A DNA stretch of 64,000 nt from Dysgonomonas sp. 25 (GCF_010501075.1 NZ_QVMN01000003.1:76292-140291); one strand, 5' to 3'; positions 9,401 through 18,181 are shown, counted from the first letter of the stretch. A program made the numbers and translations. The notes: a model not told the origin generated them from the letters alone.

Positions 9401-9436
9401 GAAAGGTAATTCGTCAGCAATTACCTTTCTGTTTTT
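9401..9436 (+). terminator. Terminator between the CD225-like and DUF2752 genes
   Basis: GAAAGGTAATT pairs perfectly with AATTACCTTTC around a 7-nt loop and is followed by TGTTTTT. The T tract ends 6 bp before the next ATG, so it may attenuate rather than end transcription. Confidence 0.75.
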
Positions 9437-9442
9437 ATATAC

Positions 9443-9862
9443 ATGAAAAGATATATCTTACTATCACTCGCTATTCTGCTGCCGGTATTGTTCCTGCTGT
9501 CCTACTATTTCTTTTTCAGTACGGACGGCGGTGTTACCTATAACGGAGAACCTTGTGCCATCCACGAGGCCACAGGATGGGAATGTCCCGGGTGTGGAGG
9601 CCAGCGCGCAGTCTATTTCTTTCTACATGGACATCCTATACAGGCATTGAGGTATAATGCCTTGTTTGTCTTGTTAGCTCCTCTTTTTATATACCTCTAT
9701 TACGTTTGTGTACAGGTATATATAATGAAAAATAGGAAATACGAGCAAAGTATTGTCTTTACACTGACTTATGCTATCTGGATATTCGGAGCTATCTTGC
9801 TATTCTTCCTGTTGCGCAATATTCCTTTCACTCCGTTTACCTACTTCAATTCACATTTTTAG
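9443..9862 (+). CDS. DUF2752 family membrane protein
   Basis: A 139-residue protein with the family hallmark ECPGCGGQRAVYFFLHG at about residues 50-66 and the following ALRYNALF stretch. Three hydrophobic segments: about 4-27, 72-94 and 107-126. No biochemical role is established for the family. The end overlaps the converging GH25 gene by 17 bp. Whether it has its own promoter is unclear because a hairpin sits directly in front of the start. Confidence 0.85.
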   Translation: MKRYILLSLAILLPVLFLLSYYFFFSTDGGVTYNGEPCAIHEATGWECPGCGGQRAVYFFLHGHPIQALRYNALFVLLAPLFIYLYYVCVQVYIMKNRKYEQSIVFTLTYAIWIFGAILLFFLLRNIPFTPFTYFNSHF

Positions 9863-10592
9863 TCGATACAAATCGCTCAAAATCGGCTTGGCTTCCCTTA
9901 TAAACATTCAGGTCGACTTCTGTTTCAATTCCTTCTAAATGTCCTCTGTTGGCAAATTGCCAGAATGCCCATTCCTTCTTGTCAGGGAGCGAAGGGGTAG
10001 ACAATATATCTCTTATCCAGACCGGATTTTCGGGAAACTGTCCGATTAGGTATTGCTTATAAAACTCATTGGTCGAATAGATAATAACCCGTTTTTGGTA
10101 ATGCTGCTCTACCATGTTGATATAGGTGGTTATTTCGGCCATCAAGTCGGCTACCTGATTCTCTTTTCTGCAATTACCTCCGAACTCTAAATCGATGGCG
10201 GGAGGCATATTGGTACTGTCATTCGGCACAGAGGCGATAAAGTTCAGGGCTTGTTCCTCGCCGGATCTACAGAAAGTGAAGAAATGATATCCTCCTACTG
10301 CTATACCTTGTGCCTTGGCCTGTTTCCAGTTGTGCTCAAATAAAGAATCTTTATGATCGCCGCCTTCTGTTGCTTTTATAAAGGCATATTGTACGCGTTG
10401 TTTATCCAGCACCTCCCATCGGATATCTTTCTGATGGTGCGAAACATCTATTCCCTGTACGGGATAATCTTCCAGCGAAGGATAATTCATCCGTATATAT
10501 CCCTGATAGAAAGCATAACGAATGCCGATTATTGCTATGGCAGCAACAATAAGGGTTGTAATAATTGAAAGGATAATAAGTCTTTTCTTCAT
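9846..10592 (-). CDS. Glycoside hydrolase family 25 muramidase (lysozyme)
   Basis: Predicted to cleave the MurNAc-GlcNAc bond of peptidoglycan. The 248-residue protein starts with one hydrophobic helix (about residues 5-24), giving a membrane-anchored or secreted enzyme. GH25 landmarks are present: GIDVSHHQ with D49, and the catalytic pair in AIDLEF (D134, E136), as well as AFIKATEG and GGYHFF. It lies 8 bp downstream of argD on the same strand, so it may be read through from the arginine genes, but no functional tie is obvious. Confidence 0.92.
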   Translation of the reverse strand: MKKRLIILSIITTLIVAAIAIIGIRYAFYQGYIRMNYPSLEDYPVQGIDVSHHQKDIRWEVLDKQRVQYAFIKATEGGDHKDSLFEHNWKQAKAQGIAVGGYHFFTFCRSGEEQALNFIASVPNDSTNMPPAIDLEFGGNCRKENQVADLMAEITTYINMVEQHYQKRVIIYSTNEFYKQYLIGQFPENPVWIRDILSTPSLPDKKEWAFWQFANRGHLEGIETEVDLNVYKGSQADFERFVSTKNVN

Positions 10593-10599
10593 TTAAGTG

Positions 10600-11724
10600 C
10601 TAAGATAATACTTTCTTGAATCTTTCCAAGAAAATATCAGCTTGTTCTTTTGTCAGGCAAAGAGGGGGTAATAGACGAAAGACATGTGTACCCGTTGCAC
10701 CGGTAAAGACTTTTTCTTCGAATAACAGCTTGGTACGCTTCTCTTTAATCGGCTCGGTAAACTCCATGCCTATCATCAATCCGCGTCCGCGAACCTCTTT
10801 TATCTGAGGGAATTTTTTCAACTCTTCCATCAGATAAGCGCCGATAGTTGCGGCATTTTCGACCAGCTTTTCCTTCTTCATCACATCCAATACGGCAATA
10901 GCTGCCGCACAAGCCAGATGGTTGCCGCCAAAGGTCGTTCCTAACTGCCCATATACAGCCTTAAACATCGGATTGATTAACACGGCGGCCATCGGGAAAC
11001 CGTTTCCGATTCCTTTGGCAACAGTGATGAGGTCTGCCTTAATGCCGGCATATTGGTGGGCAAAGAATTTACCCGAACGTCCGTAACCGGACTGTATTTC
11101 GTCGAGGATGAGGATGGTACCGGTTTCGGTACAAACGTCTCTCAATTGTTGAAGGAAATCATCCTGTGGTATTTGTATTCCGGCAACGCCTTGTATCCCT
11201 TCGATGATGACAGCGCAATATTCTTTCGATACCAGTTCTTTTTTGACGAACTCAATATCGTTGAACGGAGCAAAGACAACATTCTCCGTTTGGTTTACAG
11301 GGGCGGAGTAGGCAGGTATATCGGTTGTCGCCACCGTCACCGATGTGCGCCCATGAAATGCCTTATTGAAAGCCAGCACCTTCTTACGTCCATTGTGGAA
11401 AGATGCCAGTTTTATTGCGTTCTCGTTGGCTTCTGCTCCCGAGTTGATGAGGAATAAGTCGTAGTCGGGATAACCGCATTGTTCTCCCAGCTTTTGAGCG
11501 ACTTCGACCTGCAATTTGTTTATAACCGAATTGGAATAAAAGCCTATGAGGTTGAGTTGTTCGGTCAGTTTTTCTACGTAGTAAGGGTGTGTATGCCCGA
11601 TGGAAATAACAGCATGCCCGCCATACAGGTCGAGATACTCATTGCCTTTTTCATCGTATACATAACAGCCTTTTCCTTTTACTATATTTAAATCGAATAA
11701 CGGGAATACGTCGAATAGTTTCAT
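10600..11724 (-). CDS. argD: Acetylornithine aminotransferase (class III, ArgD type)
   Basis: PLP enzyme that transaminates N-acyl-glutamate semialdehyde to N-acyl-ornithine in arginine synthesis. At 374 residues it is of usual size. The PLP lysine is K237 in ITVAKGIGNG; the cofactor-binding aspartate is D209 in ILDEIQSGYGRSGKFF; the SGAEANE motif is at about 95-101. It overlaps the upstream hypothetical gene by 4 bp and shares the argR-argG-argC direction. Some Bacteroidetes use succinylated instead of acetylated intermediates; the sequence alone does not tell which applies here. Confidence 0.9.
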   Translation of the reverse strand: MKLFDVFPLFDLNIVKGKGCYVYDEKGNEYLDLYGGHAVISIGHTHPYYVEKLTEQLNLIGFYSNSVINKLQVEVAQKLGEQCGYPDYDLFLINSGAEANENAIKLASFHNGRKKVLAFNKAFHGRTSVTVATTDIPAYSAPVNQTENVVFAPFNDIEFVKKELVSKEYCAVIIEGIQGVAGIQIPQDDFLQQLRDVCTETGTILILDEIQSGYGRSGKFFAHQYAGIKADLITVAKGIGNGFPMAAVLINPMFKAVYGQLGTTFGGNHLACAAAIAVLDVMKKEKLVENAATIGAYLMEELKKFPQIKEVRGRGLMIGMEFTEPIKEKRTKLLFEEKVFTGATGTHVFRLLPPLCLTKEQADIFLERFKKVLS

Positions 11725-12296
11725 TGTCCTTTACTTTTTTTCCAATTGTATAATAATAAATTCTTGCGTGCAACCTTATCGTTTATTCTGATAGCGGAAA
11801 TATCTTCTATTTTATGAACAGCTGTTTCATATATGTTTCCTGAATTTTCTATTTCTGTAAAAACAAAATGAGTACTGCTTATAATATCTTCCACAAAACC
11901 TGTATAAAATTCCCCATTACTTTCAAAATGTAATATAAGACTTCTGTCATTCAAACATTCGTGCAATATAGGCAGTATACCTTCTGAAGCAGAATTCAAC
12001 TTAAAGTACTTTGATGCATCTCCGGATGTGCTAAGTTCTTTATTATGTTCTATCAGATACTGTATGCGATCGATATATTCTCCTTTAATACTAATTAAAC
12101 GAATATTGGAATAAGGTAGATTAACGCTTCCATCCTGTTCGCCATATTTGGTATAATGCTGTATCTGGACAGTATCCTTATTATAGCTTAGTACATATCC
12201 ACAAAAAAAGCTACTATCTCCATATTCGTGGAAACAATAAATCCTTTTTTCTTCAATTGATTTATCTAACAGATTTTTTAACAGATATAATTCCAT
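11721..12296 (-). CDS. AT-rich hypothetical protein with two related beta-rich halves
   Basis: A 191-residue protein I do not recognise. It appears to be an internal duplication: about residues 19-71 (YCFHEYGDSSFFCGYVLS...IRLISI) and about 118-171 (LILHFESNGEFYTGFVED...ISAIRI) share a pattern of F.E.G..F..G.V, alternating strands and a closing I.x.I.I. That could be a small beta-barrel of SH3 or Sm type. There is no signal peptide or membrane segment. Its codons are clearly more AT-rich than those of argC and argD around it. It lies 3 bp after argC and overlaps argD by 4 bp, so it is translated within the arginine operon. Confidence 0.65.
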   Translation of the reverse strand: MELYLLKNLLDKSIEEKRIYCFHEYGDSSFFCGYVLSYNKDTVQIQHYTKYGEQDGSVNLPYSNIRLISIKGEYIDRIQYLIEHNKELSTSGDASKYFKLNSASEGILPILHECLNDRSLILHFESNGEFYTGFVEDIISSTHFVFTEIENSGNIYETAVHKIEDISAIRINDKVARKNLLLYNWKKSKGQ

Positions 12297-12299
12297 TTT

Positions 12300-13271
12300 T
12301 TAAAAAGCGCTTGCTTTCAACTTCAGACCTTCCGTTTCGTCCAGTCCGAAGATAAGGTTCATATTCTGGACAGCCTGTCCGGATGCCCCTTTCAATAGGT
12401 TATCTATGCAAGACAGAACAAGCAGTTTCTTACCGTGTTTCTCTACATGTACAATACATTTGTTGGTATTGACAGCCTGTTTCAGGTCGGGATTTTTATC
12501 CGTCACCACCGTAAAAGGCGCATTGGCATAGAAATCGTTGTAGAGTTTTGCGGCATCCTCTTCTGTTCCGTCATAATCGACATATACAGAGGTGAATATG
12601 CCACGTGTAAAGTTCCCGCGAACAGGAATGAAGTTAATATCGGACGCGAAATCCTCTTGCAATTGCACCAACGATTCAGCAATCTCTTTCAGATGCTGAT
12701 GATCGAATGCCTTGTAAACAGAGATATTGTTCTCGCGCCAGCTGAAATGCCCGGTAGCGCTCGGCTTAACGCCTGCACCTGTCGAGCCGGTTATACCGTT
12801 TACATGTATTTCGGAGTTCAATAATCCCGCGTTAGCCAATGGCAACAATGCCAACTGAATAGCAGTAGCAAAGCAGCCTGGATTAGCGATATAGTTTGCT
12901 TTTTTTATCTCCTCCTTATTTATTTCCGGCAGGCCGTAGACGAATTTATTGCCTTTGGTTTTGTGACGGTAATCAGTCGATAAGTCGATAATTTTCAGGT
13001 GATCGGGAACATTGTTTGCTTCCAGAAACTTCTTCGTATCGCCATGTGGCGTGCAAAAGAAAAGTACATCTATCTGCTCGTACGGCAACTGGTCGGTAAA
13101 AGACATCTCCGTATCGCCCAATAAGCCACCATGAACGTCGTAGAGTTTATTTCCGGCATTGCTGGTACTGTTGACGAATACCAATTCTACTTTCGGGTGA
13201 ATCAATAACAATCGTATCAACTCTCCGGCCGTATAACCTGCTCCACCTATAATTCCTGCTTTTATTTTCAT
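12300..13271 (-). CDS. argC: N-acetyl-gamma-glutamyl-phosphate reductase
   Basis: NADPH-dependent reductase of the third arginine-synthesis step. The nucleotide-binding start KAGIIGGAGYTAGEL and the active-site cysteine C133 in NPGCFATA are intact. I chose the ATG at 13271 (MKIKAG...) rather than a GTG at 13295, which lies inside the end repeat of the neighbouring mobile-looking element. The product has 323 residues. The upstream gene argG is separated from it by the GxxExxY element. Confidence 0.95.
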   Translation of the reverse strand: MKIKAGIIGGAGYTAGELIRLLLIHPKVELVFVNSTSNAGNKLYDVHGGLLGDTEMSFTDQLPYEQIDVLFFCTPHGDTKKFLEANNVPDHLKIIDLSTDYRHKTKGNKFVYGLPEINKEEIKKANYIANPGCFATAIQLALLPLANAGLLNSEIHVNGITGSTGAGVKPSATGHFSWRENNISVYKAFDHQHLKEIAESLVQLQEDFASDINFIPVRGNFTRGIFTSVYVDYDGTEEDAAKLYNDFYANAPFTVVTDKNPDLKQAVNTNKCIVHVEKHGKKLLVLSCIDNLLKGASGQAVQNMNLIFGLDETEGLKLKASAF

Positions 13272-13286
13272 TCTTGTTCTATTATA

Positions 13287-13331
13287 TTTAAACACGGAGT
13301 TACACTGAGTTCTGTCACAGAGTAAACGGAG
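13287..13331 (+). repeat. Left terminal inverted repeat of the GxxExxY element
   Basis: Reads inward TTTAAACACGGAGT, then TACACTGAGTT and TCACAGAGTAAA. The same blocks occur, inverted and in the same order, at 13741-13791. The outer 13 bp differ at one position (TTTAAACACGGAG versus TTTAACCACGGAG). The element's outer edge is 15 bp from the argC ATG. Confidence 0.8.
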
Positions 13332-13354
13332 TTTTCACTCAATGTGTACCGCTA

Positions 13355-13729
13355 TTATACTATATATCTTTTAATCCCGTTTTTCAAAGAAGGAACATTG
13401 AAATTCATCAGAAAACCAATTTTGCAATCAGATAACTTCAAATATGTCAGAAGTTGAGCTGTGTGAACATCTGTTAGCTGTTCCACTGATTTTAGTTCGA
13501 TAATGACCTTATTCTCAATCAATAAATCGATTCGATAGGCCGCATCAATAGAGACATTTTTATAGACCAATGGCAATTCTTTTTGTTGCTCTACAAATAA
13601 ACCCGATTGAAAAAGCTCGTATCTCAGGCATTCCTCATATGTTTTTTCGAGTAGTCCGGGACCTAATTCGCTATGAACAGTATATGCACAAGACAATATT
13701 TTTTGAGTTAAGTCCTTTTCTATTAACAT
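13355..13729 (-). CDS. GxxExxY family protein (PD-(D/E)xK nuclease-like fold)
   Basis: A 124-residue protein with the name-giving motif GLLEKTY (G25, E28, Y31). The later part carries a restriction-endonuclease-like core: D68 in YRIDLL, E78-x-K80 in IIELK, and Q92 in the following helix. Function is not established for the family. It sits on its own between argG and argC, enclosed by inverted repeats (13287-13331 and 13741-13791), with its ATG only about 12 bp inside the right repeat. This looks like a compact inserted cassette, not an arginine gene. Confidence 0.88.
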   Translation of the reverse strand: MLIEKDLTQKILSCAYTVHSELGPGLLEKTYEECLRYELFQSGLFVEQQKELPLVYKNVSIDAAYRIDLLIENKVIIELKSVEQLTDVHTAQLLTYLKLSDCKIGFLMNFNVPSLKNGIKRYIV

Positions 13730-13740
13730 CCTTTTGTTTG

Positions 13741-13791
13741 TTTTTACTCTGTGAAACTCAGTGGATAACTCCGTTCGACTCCGTGGTTAAA
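13741..13791 (-). repeat. Right terminal inverted repeat of the GxxExxY element
   Basis: On the minus strand it reads TTTAACCACGGAGT, then CGAACGGAGT, then CCACTGAGTT and TCACAGAGTAAA. The extra 10-bp block relative to the left repeat looks like a partial duplication of CGGAGT. It starts 5 bp from the argG stop codon. Confidence 0.8.
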
Positions 13792-13796
13792 AAAGA

Positions 13797-14996
13797 TTAT
13801 TTCTTATTCTTTTCTTGCACGTTATGGTATATCTTGTTCGGGATAGAATAGATTTTCGTGAAACCTTTAGCATCGTCAGCCGTCCAGGCCTTATTGATTT
13901 CTCCATACTCGCCGAAGTCCGCTTTCATCAGGTCGAAATCGCTTTCTACCCCTACCAATGTATAATGATAAGGTTTCAACTCTACGATAATCTTACCCGT
14001 CACATTGTGTTGCGAACTTTCGAGCATCGCCTCGATGTCGCGCATCACAGGCTCGAGGTATTGCGCCTCGTGCAGGAACATGCCATACCAGTTGCCGACC
14101 TGCTCTTTCCAGTATTGCTGCCACTTGCTTAGCGTATGCTTCTCGAGCATTTTGTGCGCATTGATAATCACCAACGGGGCAGCCGCTTCGAAGCCTACAC
14201 GCCCCTTGATGCCGATAATGGTATCGCCGATATGCATATCGCGCCCGATGGCATAGGCCGAAGCTATTTCTTCTATCTTCTGAATTGCTTTAACCTTGTC
14301 TGTATATTTCTCCCCGTTAACGGCGGCTATCTCTCCTTCTGCAAATTCGATAGTCAATGTCTCGTGGCCGTTCTTTGTCAATTGGGAAGGATAAGCCGAT
14401 TCGGGCAATGTCTGATTCGATTTCAATGTTTCCTTTCCGCCGATACTCGTTCCCCAAAGTCCTTTATTGATAGAATATTCCATCTTGGAGAAGTCGGCTT
14501 CGTAGCCGTGCTCTTTAAGGTAGTTGATTTCGTACTCGCGGGTAAGAATCATATCGCGCGTAGGTGTAATGATTTCGATGCCCGGAGCAAGCACATCGAA
14601 TGTCAGGTCGAAACGGACTTGGTCGTTTCCTGCGCCTGTACTACCGTGCGCTACTGCGTCGGCACCGATTTCCTTGGCGTAATTGATAATGGCTATCGCC
14701 TGAAAGATGCGTTCCGAGCTTACAGAGATAGGGTATGTTCCATTTCGCAGGACATTGCCGAAAATCATATACTTGATGCTCTTCTCGTAATATTCCTGTG
14801 TAATATCCAGCGATACATGCTTTACCGCGCCAAGTTTATAGGCTTTTTCTTCGATAACCTTCAATTCTTCAGGCGAAAAGCCTCCGGTGTTGGCAATCGC
14901 CGTATACACCTCGTAGCCTAAATCGGCAGATAAATATTTGGCACAAAACGATGTATCTAATCCCCCACTGAATGCCAGAACCACTTTCTTTTTCAT
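13797..14996 (-). CDS. argG: Argininosuccinate synthase
   Basis: Joins citrulline and aspartate with ATP to give argininosuccinate. The N-terminal pyrophosphatase-type P-loop AFSGGLDTSF is at about residues 8-17, and HGSTGAGNDQVRF carries the citrulline/aspartate-binding residues. At 399 residues it is full length. It overlaps the upstream GNAT gene by 4 bp. Downstream the operon is interrupted by the GxxExxY element before argC. Confidence 0.95.
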   Translation of the reverse strand: MKKKVVLAFSGGLDTSFCAKYLSADLGYEVYTAIANTGGFSPEELKVIEEKAYKLGAVKHVSLDITQEYYEKSIKYMIFGNVLRNGTYPISVSSERIFQAIAIINYAKEIGADAVAHGSTGAGNDQVRFDLTFDVLAPGIEIITPTRDMILTREYEINYLKEHGYEADFSKMEYSINKGLWGTSIGGKETLKSNQTLPESAYPSQLTKNGHETLTIEFAEGEIAAVNGEKYTDKVKAIQKIEEIASAYAIGRDMHIGDTIIGIKGRVGFEAAAPLVIINAHKMLEKHTLSKWQQYWKEQVGNWYGMFLHEAQYLEPVMRDIEAMLESSQHNVTGKIIVELKPYHYTLVGVESDFDLMKADFGEYGEINKAWTADDAKGFTKIYSIPNKIYHNVQEKNKK

Positions 14997-15646
14997 TTCT
15001 TCTTTATATTTTTCTTTAATTCTTTCATTATTTCTTTTACTTCCTTCTTTTCCTTATGCTTAGCCGGATCGAAAAGCATAGCCGTACAAATACAGTAGCG
15101 GCGGTCGGTACGTTGCAGGATGTCGTAATTGACACATCCTTGACAGCCGCGCCAGAAAGCCTCGTCATCGGTTAGTTGCGCAAAGGTTACGGGTACGTAT
15201 CCCAGTTCCGAATTTATCTTCATCACGGCAGCACCCGATGTCAGACCGAATACTTTAGCATCGGGAAACATCGTACGTGCCAGCGCAAAGGCTGTACGCT
15301 TAATCCGTTTTGCCAAGCCGTGTTCGCGGAACTTTTCTACAACGATAAGCCCCGAATTGGCTACAAATTGTTTGTTTCCCCACGACTCGATATAACAGAA
15401 TCCGGCAAACTCGCCATCCACCGTAGCGATGATGGCTTTGCCTTCCTTCATTTTCAGTTCGATATAGTCCGGTGTACGCTTGGCGATACCTGTGCCGCGC
15501 ACTTTGGCTGCCGCTTCGATGGTATCGAGTATCGTTTGTACAAATACAATATCATCGTCGGTTGCCACCCTTACTATTATCTCGGGAGTACTGGTTGTTG
15601 TATGCGGCATGATATTCTTGATAGTGTCTAATGTTGTCAGTTCCAT
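14993..15646 (-). CDS. GNAT N-acetyltransferase linked to argG
   Basis: A 217-residue acyltransferase between argR and argG, overlapping argG by 4 bp. The acetyl-CoA-binding region is around residues 95-120 (GLIVVEKFREHGLAKRIKR), near the usual R/Q-x-x-G-x-G/A. The C-terminal part holds several cysteines (CQGCVNYDILQ...CIC) and a lysine-rich tail. Its fixed place among arginine genes suggests it supplies the N-acyl-glutamate that starts the pathway (inference). The canonical argA/argJ genes are not in this window. It could instead modify another substrate. Confidence 0.8.
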   Translation of the reverse strand: MELTTLDTIKNIMPHTTTSTPEIIVRVATDDDIVFVQTILDTIEAAAKVRGTGIAKRTPDYIELKMKEGKAIIATVDGEFAGFCYIESWGNKQFVANSGLIVVEKFREHGLAKRIKRTAFALARTMFPDAKVFGLTSGAAVMKINSELGYVPVTFAQLTDDEAFWRGCQGCVNYDILQRTDRRYCICTAMLFDPAKHKEKKEVKEIMKELKKNIKKK

Positions 15647-15663
15647 TTTTTTATGATTCCTTC

Positions 15664-16116
15664 CTACTTGATAGGGATAAAGGCAGCTAATGAACGAAGG
15701 ACTTCCTGCTTGCTCTTTTTGTCGCGCGGTATAACCAGTATCGTATCGTCGCCTGCTACTGTCCCCAGAATCGTATCGGTTGCTTTATTATCTATTTCGG
15801 CGGCAATGCCCATAGCATATCCGGGGCGGGTTTTGATAACGGCCAGATGTCCCGAGAATTCGATGCTGACAAAGCCATAGGAAGTGATACTTGTCTTTTC
15901 CTGCATGTGGGCTATATTATCCGTCATTTGATAAATGTAATCACCATTCTTTCCGGGAATCTTGATTATCTTCAGCTCTTTGATGTCGCGCGAAAGGGTT
16001 GCCTGAGTCAATACAAACCCTGCTTTTGTAAGCATGCACAACAGTTCGTCCTGATTGTGCACTTCGTTCGTCCTGATAATTTCCTTTATCTTTTCGTGTC
16101 TGTATTTTTTTGTCAT
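15664..16116 (-). CDS. argR: Arginine repressor ArgR
   Basis: Arginine-responsive hexameric regulator. The N-terminal winged helix is followed by TQATLSRDIKEL (DNA-binding helix), and the C-terminal domain contains GTVAGDDTILVIPRD, the arginine-binding and oligomerisation signature. I take ATG 16116 (MTKKYRHEK), giving 150 residues; a further in-frame ATG lies at 16143. It is first in the arginine set, so it probably represses its own operon. The upstream AT-rich stretch has sequences such as TATGAATATGCA that may be ARG-box halves, but this is weak. Confidence 0.93.
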   Translation of the reverse strand: MTKKYRHEKIKEIIRTNEVHNQDELLCMLTKAGFVLTQATLSRDIKELKIIKIPGKNGDYIYQMTDNIAHMQEKTSITSYGFVSIEFSGHLAVIKTRPGYAMGIAAEIDNKATDTILGTVAGDDTILVIPRDKKSKQEVLRSLAAFIPIK

Positions 16117-16229
16117 TTGTATAAATATACGATTTAAATGCAAAAATATACATAAAATTGCATATTCATATCTTTTTAAGCAGAAATTTTCGGTCCTATG
16201 GTTAAATTAGTTGAAAGGTAGGTCTGCGC

Positions 16230-17417
16230 TTACCTTAGTGTATCCAATTCGCCTGTGACGCGGTCATATTCTTTTTGCTTATCTATCCCCAGTTGTGTCA
16301 TGTTGAAATAGACATTTTGCAATTTATACAAAGCACTTCTTATGTCCGGAGTATTGTCTTTCGATTGGACTACGGCATAAGCTTCTTCCATGTATGGAAG
16401 CGCCTTCTGATATAAGCCGATGATTTTTTTATTGAGCTTTTTTCGTGCCTTTTTCTTCAACTGGTTTTTATCCGTGTCATTTAGTTCCTGTGCTTGGATG
16501 GCATACAAGACGCCCAGCCCATTCAAAGCCCGTAAACATTGCTTATTTATCTGCAAGGCTCTTTTATATTCCTTCTCAGCCTCTGTATATTTTTTCTCTT
16601 GTACCAGAATAGTTGCTTTGACAGTGATATATTCGTCCGAGCTCCCTATATTCCGTTCGATTAGGTTATCCAAAAACTTCATAGCATCGGCGTAATTCTC
16701 TGCCAGCATATACTCATTGATAAGCGTAGAGGCAAGGTATAAATTATCGGGGAACCGGGATGTTCCCTTATACAGTATATTCATATAAGCATCCTTGTCA
16801 CCTGCGTTTTGGTAGTTGAGAGCTAAAAGCTCGTAAGGATCACTTTCTTTATATATCTCGTTCGGTACATATGGTTCGGCAATTACCCGTTCGAGCAGGC
16901 GGGTAATCTCTTTATTGTCATTAGACTGTATGGCACAAATGGCTGCATAATACAAAGCATAAGCATCCACTTCGGATGTCTGCAATGAGTCTACCCGTTC
17001 GTCCGAAAATATTCTGAGAAAAGGATAGTCTGCATATATTTCGAAATATTCTGCTGATTTGATATATTCTTGCTTCTCATTATAATATACGCCTGCATTC
17101 GCAAAATAGGCGCGTATCTTCTGCAATTTCTGTGCAACATCCTGCACATGAATATTGTTGCCCATATCGTTATCCTCAAGGTTCTGAGCCATCAGGTCGG
17201 ATTTGACATAGAGATAATAAGCCTCTTTCAGCGCCGAATACATTCTGTCGTAGTCGCTTTTCCCTCCTATCATTTCTTTGTCAAGTTCCTCCTGTATGAT
17301 TTCATATTTCTCATCGCCTTGGGTTTTCCATTCGCGCGCATCATACAGGCTGCCCTGCGAAAATAGATACAGAGGCAGAAAGAGAAATAGTAATAAGGCT
17401 GTCGTTTTAGTTTTCAT
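16230..17417 (-). CDS. Secreted TPR-repeat protein
   Basis: A 395-residue protein with a signal peptide (hydrophobic residues 6-19, cleavage near FSQG). Several tetratricopeptide-like helical pairs run from about residue 60 to 320, the clearest around 270-300 (EKKYTEAEKEYKRALQINKQCLRALNGLGVLYA). The C-terminal part is helical and lysine-rich. It probably acts as a periplasmic scaffold; no specific function can be given. It lies 22 bp downstream of birA on the same strand. Confidence 0.75.
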   Translation of the reverse strand: MKTKTTALLLFLFLPLYLFSQGSLYDAREWKTQGDEKYEIIQEELDKEMIGGKSDYDRMYSALKEAYYLYVKSDLMAQNLEDNDMGNNIHVQDVAQKLQKIRAYFANAGVYYNEKQEYIKSAEYFEIYADYPFLRIFSDERVDSLQTSEVDAYALYYAAICAIQSNDNKEITRLLERVIAEPYVPNEIYKESDPYELLALNYQNAGDKDAYMNILYKGTSRFPDNLYLASTLINEYMLAENYADAMKFLDNLIERNIGSSDEYITVKATILVQEKKYTEAEKEYKRALQINKQCLRALNGLGVLYAIQAQELNDTDKNQLKKKARKKLNKKIIGLYQKALPYMEEAYAVVQSKDNTPDIRSALYKLQNVYFNMTQLGIDKQKEYDRVTGELDTLR

Positions 17418-17439
17418 TGTGTGTGTTTAGTTAGGTGTT

Positions 17440-18177
17440 TTAACTGTTGGAAATATAGGTTACTTCTTTGAATGCAAACTTTCGTATTTGCTTATCTTTC
17501 GTTTCGAGATGCAGGATACCCGTATCTTCGATATCGGCTATCCTTGCTTCGAAAGGCTGTGTGCCATCGTCGTACCAATAATAGCCTTCGCGCCTGAACA
17601 AGGCGGATTTGTAAGCTGATATAATATCGGCTGTCTTCCCGTCTTTCAGGTTATTATAATAGAGTACAATCTTATCTGTTATTCCATAAAGGATATGTTC
17701 GATATTGTATTCTTTGCCGGTAATTTGTTGCAGCGAAACGGGGTTCGGGGCATCGCTTACGAATGTTTCCTGGTTGATGTTTATGCCGATACCTATCACC
17801 GATTGCTCAATTTTATTGCCGATGAGGTTGTTCTCCACCAATATGCCGCATATCTTCTTTTCCTGCCAATAGATGTCGTTCGGCCATTTGATGGTTATGC
17901 CGTCGGTGTGCTCGCTCAACACGTCTTTGATGGCTAATGATACCAGCTGCGAAAGGATAAATTGTTTATCGGCATGTATGAAGCCGGGTTGTAATAAGAC
18001 GCTGAACAGTAAGTTTTTCCCCCTCTCCGATTCCCATACGTTGCCCCGTTGGCCTTTCCCTGCCGATTGATAATCGGTGCGGACGATAGTCATTTCGTCC
18101 ACAGGTGTTTTCAGAGCCAATTCTTTCAGGTAGGTATTGGTCGAATCCGTTTCCGTGAGGTGGATAATTTGAGGCAT
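17440..18177 (-). CDS. birA: Biotin-[acetyl-CoA-carboxylase] ligase
   Basis: Attaches biotin to carboxylase carrier domains through biotinyl-AMP. The 245-residue form lacks the N-terminal DNA-binding domain of E. coli BirA, so it is a ligase only. The nucleotide/biotin loop reads AGKGQRGNVWES (a variant of GRGRxxR) and the KWPNDI motif is present. It shares a strand with YjbR, YraN, comB and kdsA upstream and follows YjbR by 4 bp. Confidence 0.92.
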   Translation of the reverse strand: MPQIIHLTETDSTNTYLKELALKTPVDEMTIVRTDYQSAGKGQRGNVWESERGKNLLFSVLLQPGFIHADKQFILSQLVSLAIKDVLSEHTDGITIKWPNDIYWQEKKICGILVENNLIGNKIEQSVIGIGININQETFVSDAPNPVSLQQITGKEYNIEHILYGITDKIVLYYNNLKDGKTADIISAYKSALFRREGYYWYDDGTQPFEARIADIEDTGILHLETKDKQIRKFAFKEVTYISNS

Positions 18178-18181
18178 CGGG

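Noticed and set aside
14136-14921. Long plus-strand frame opposite argG
   Set aside because: It is a shadow of the argG coding strand, with no family pattern.
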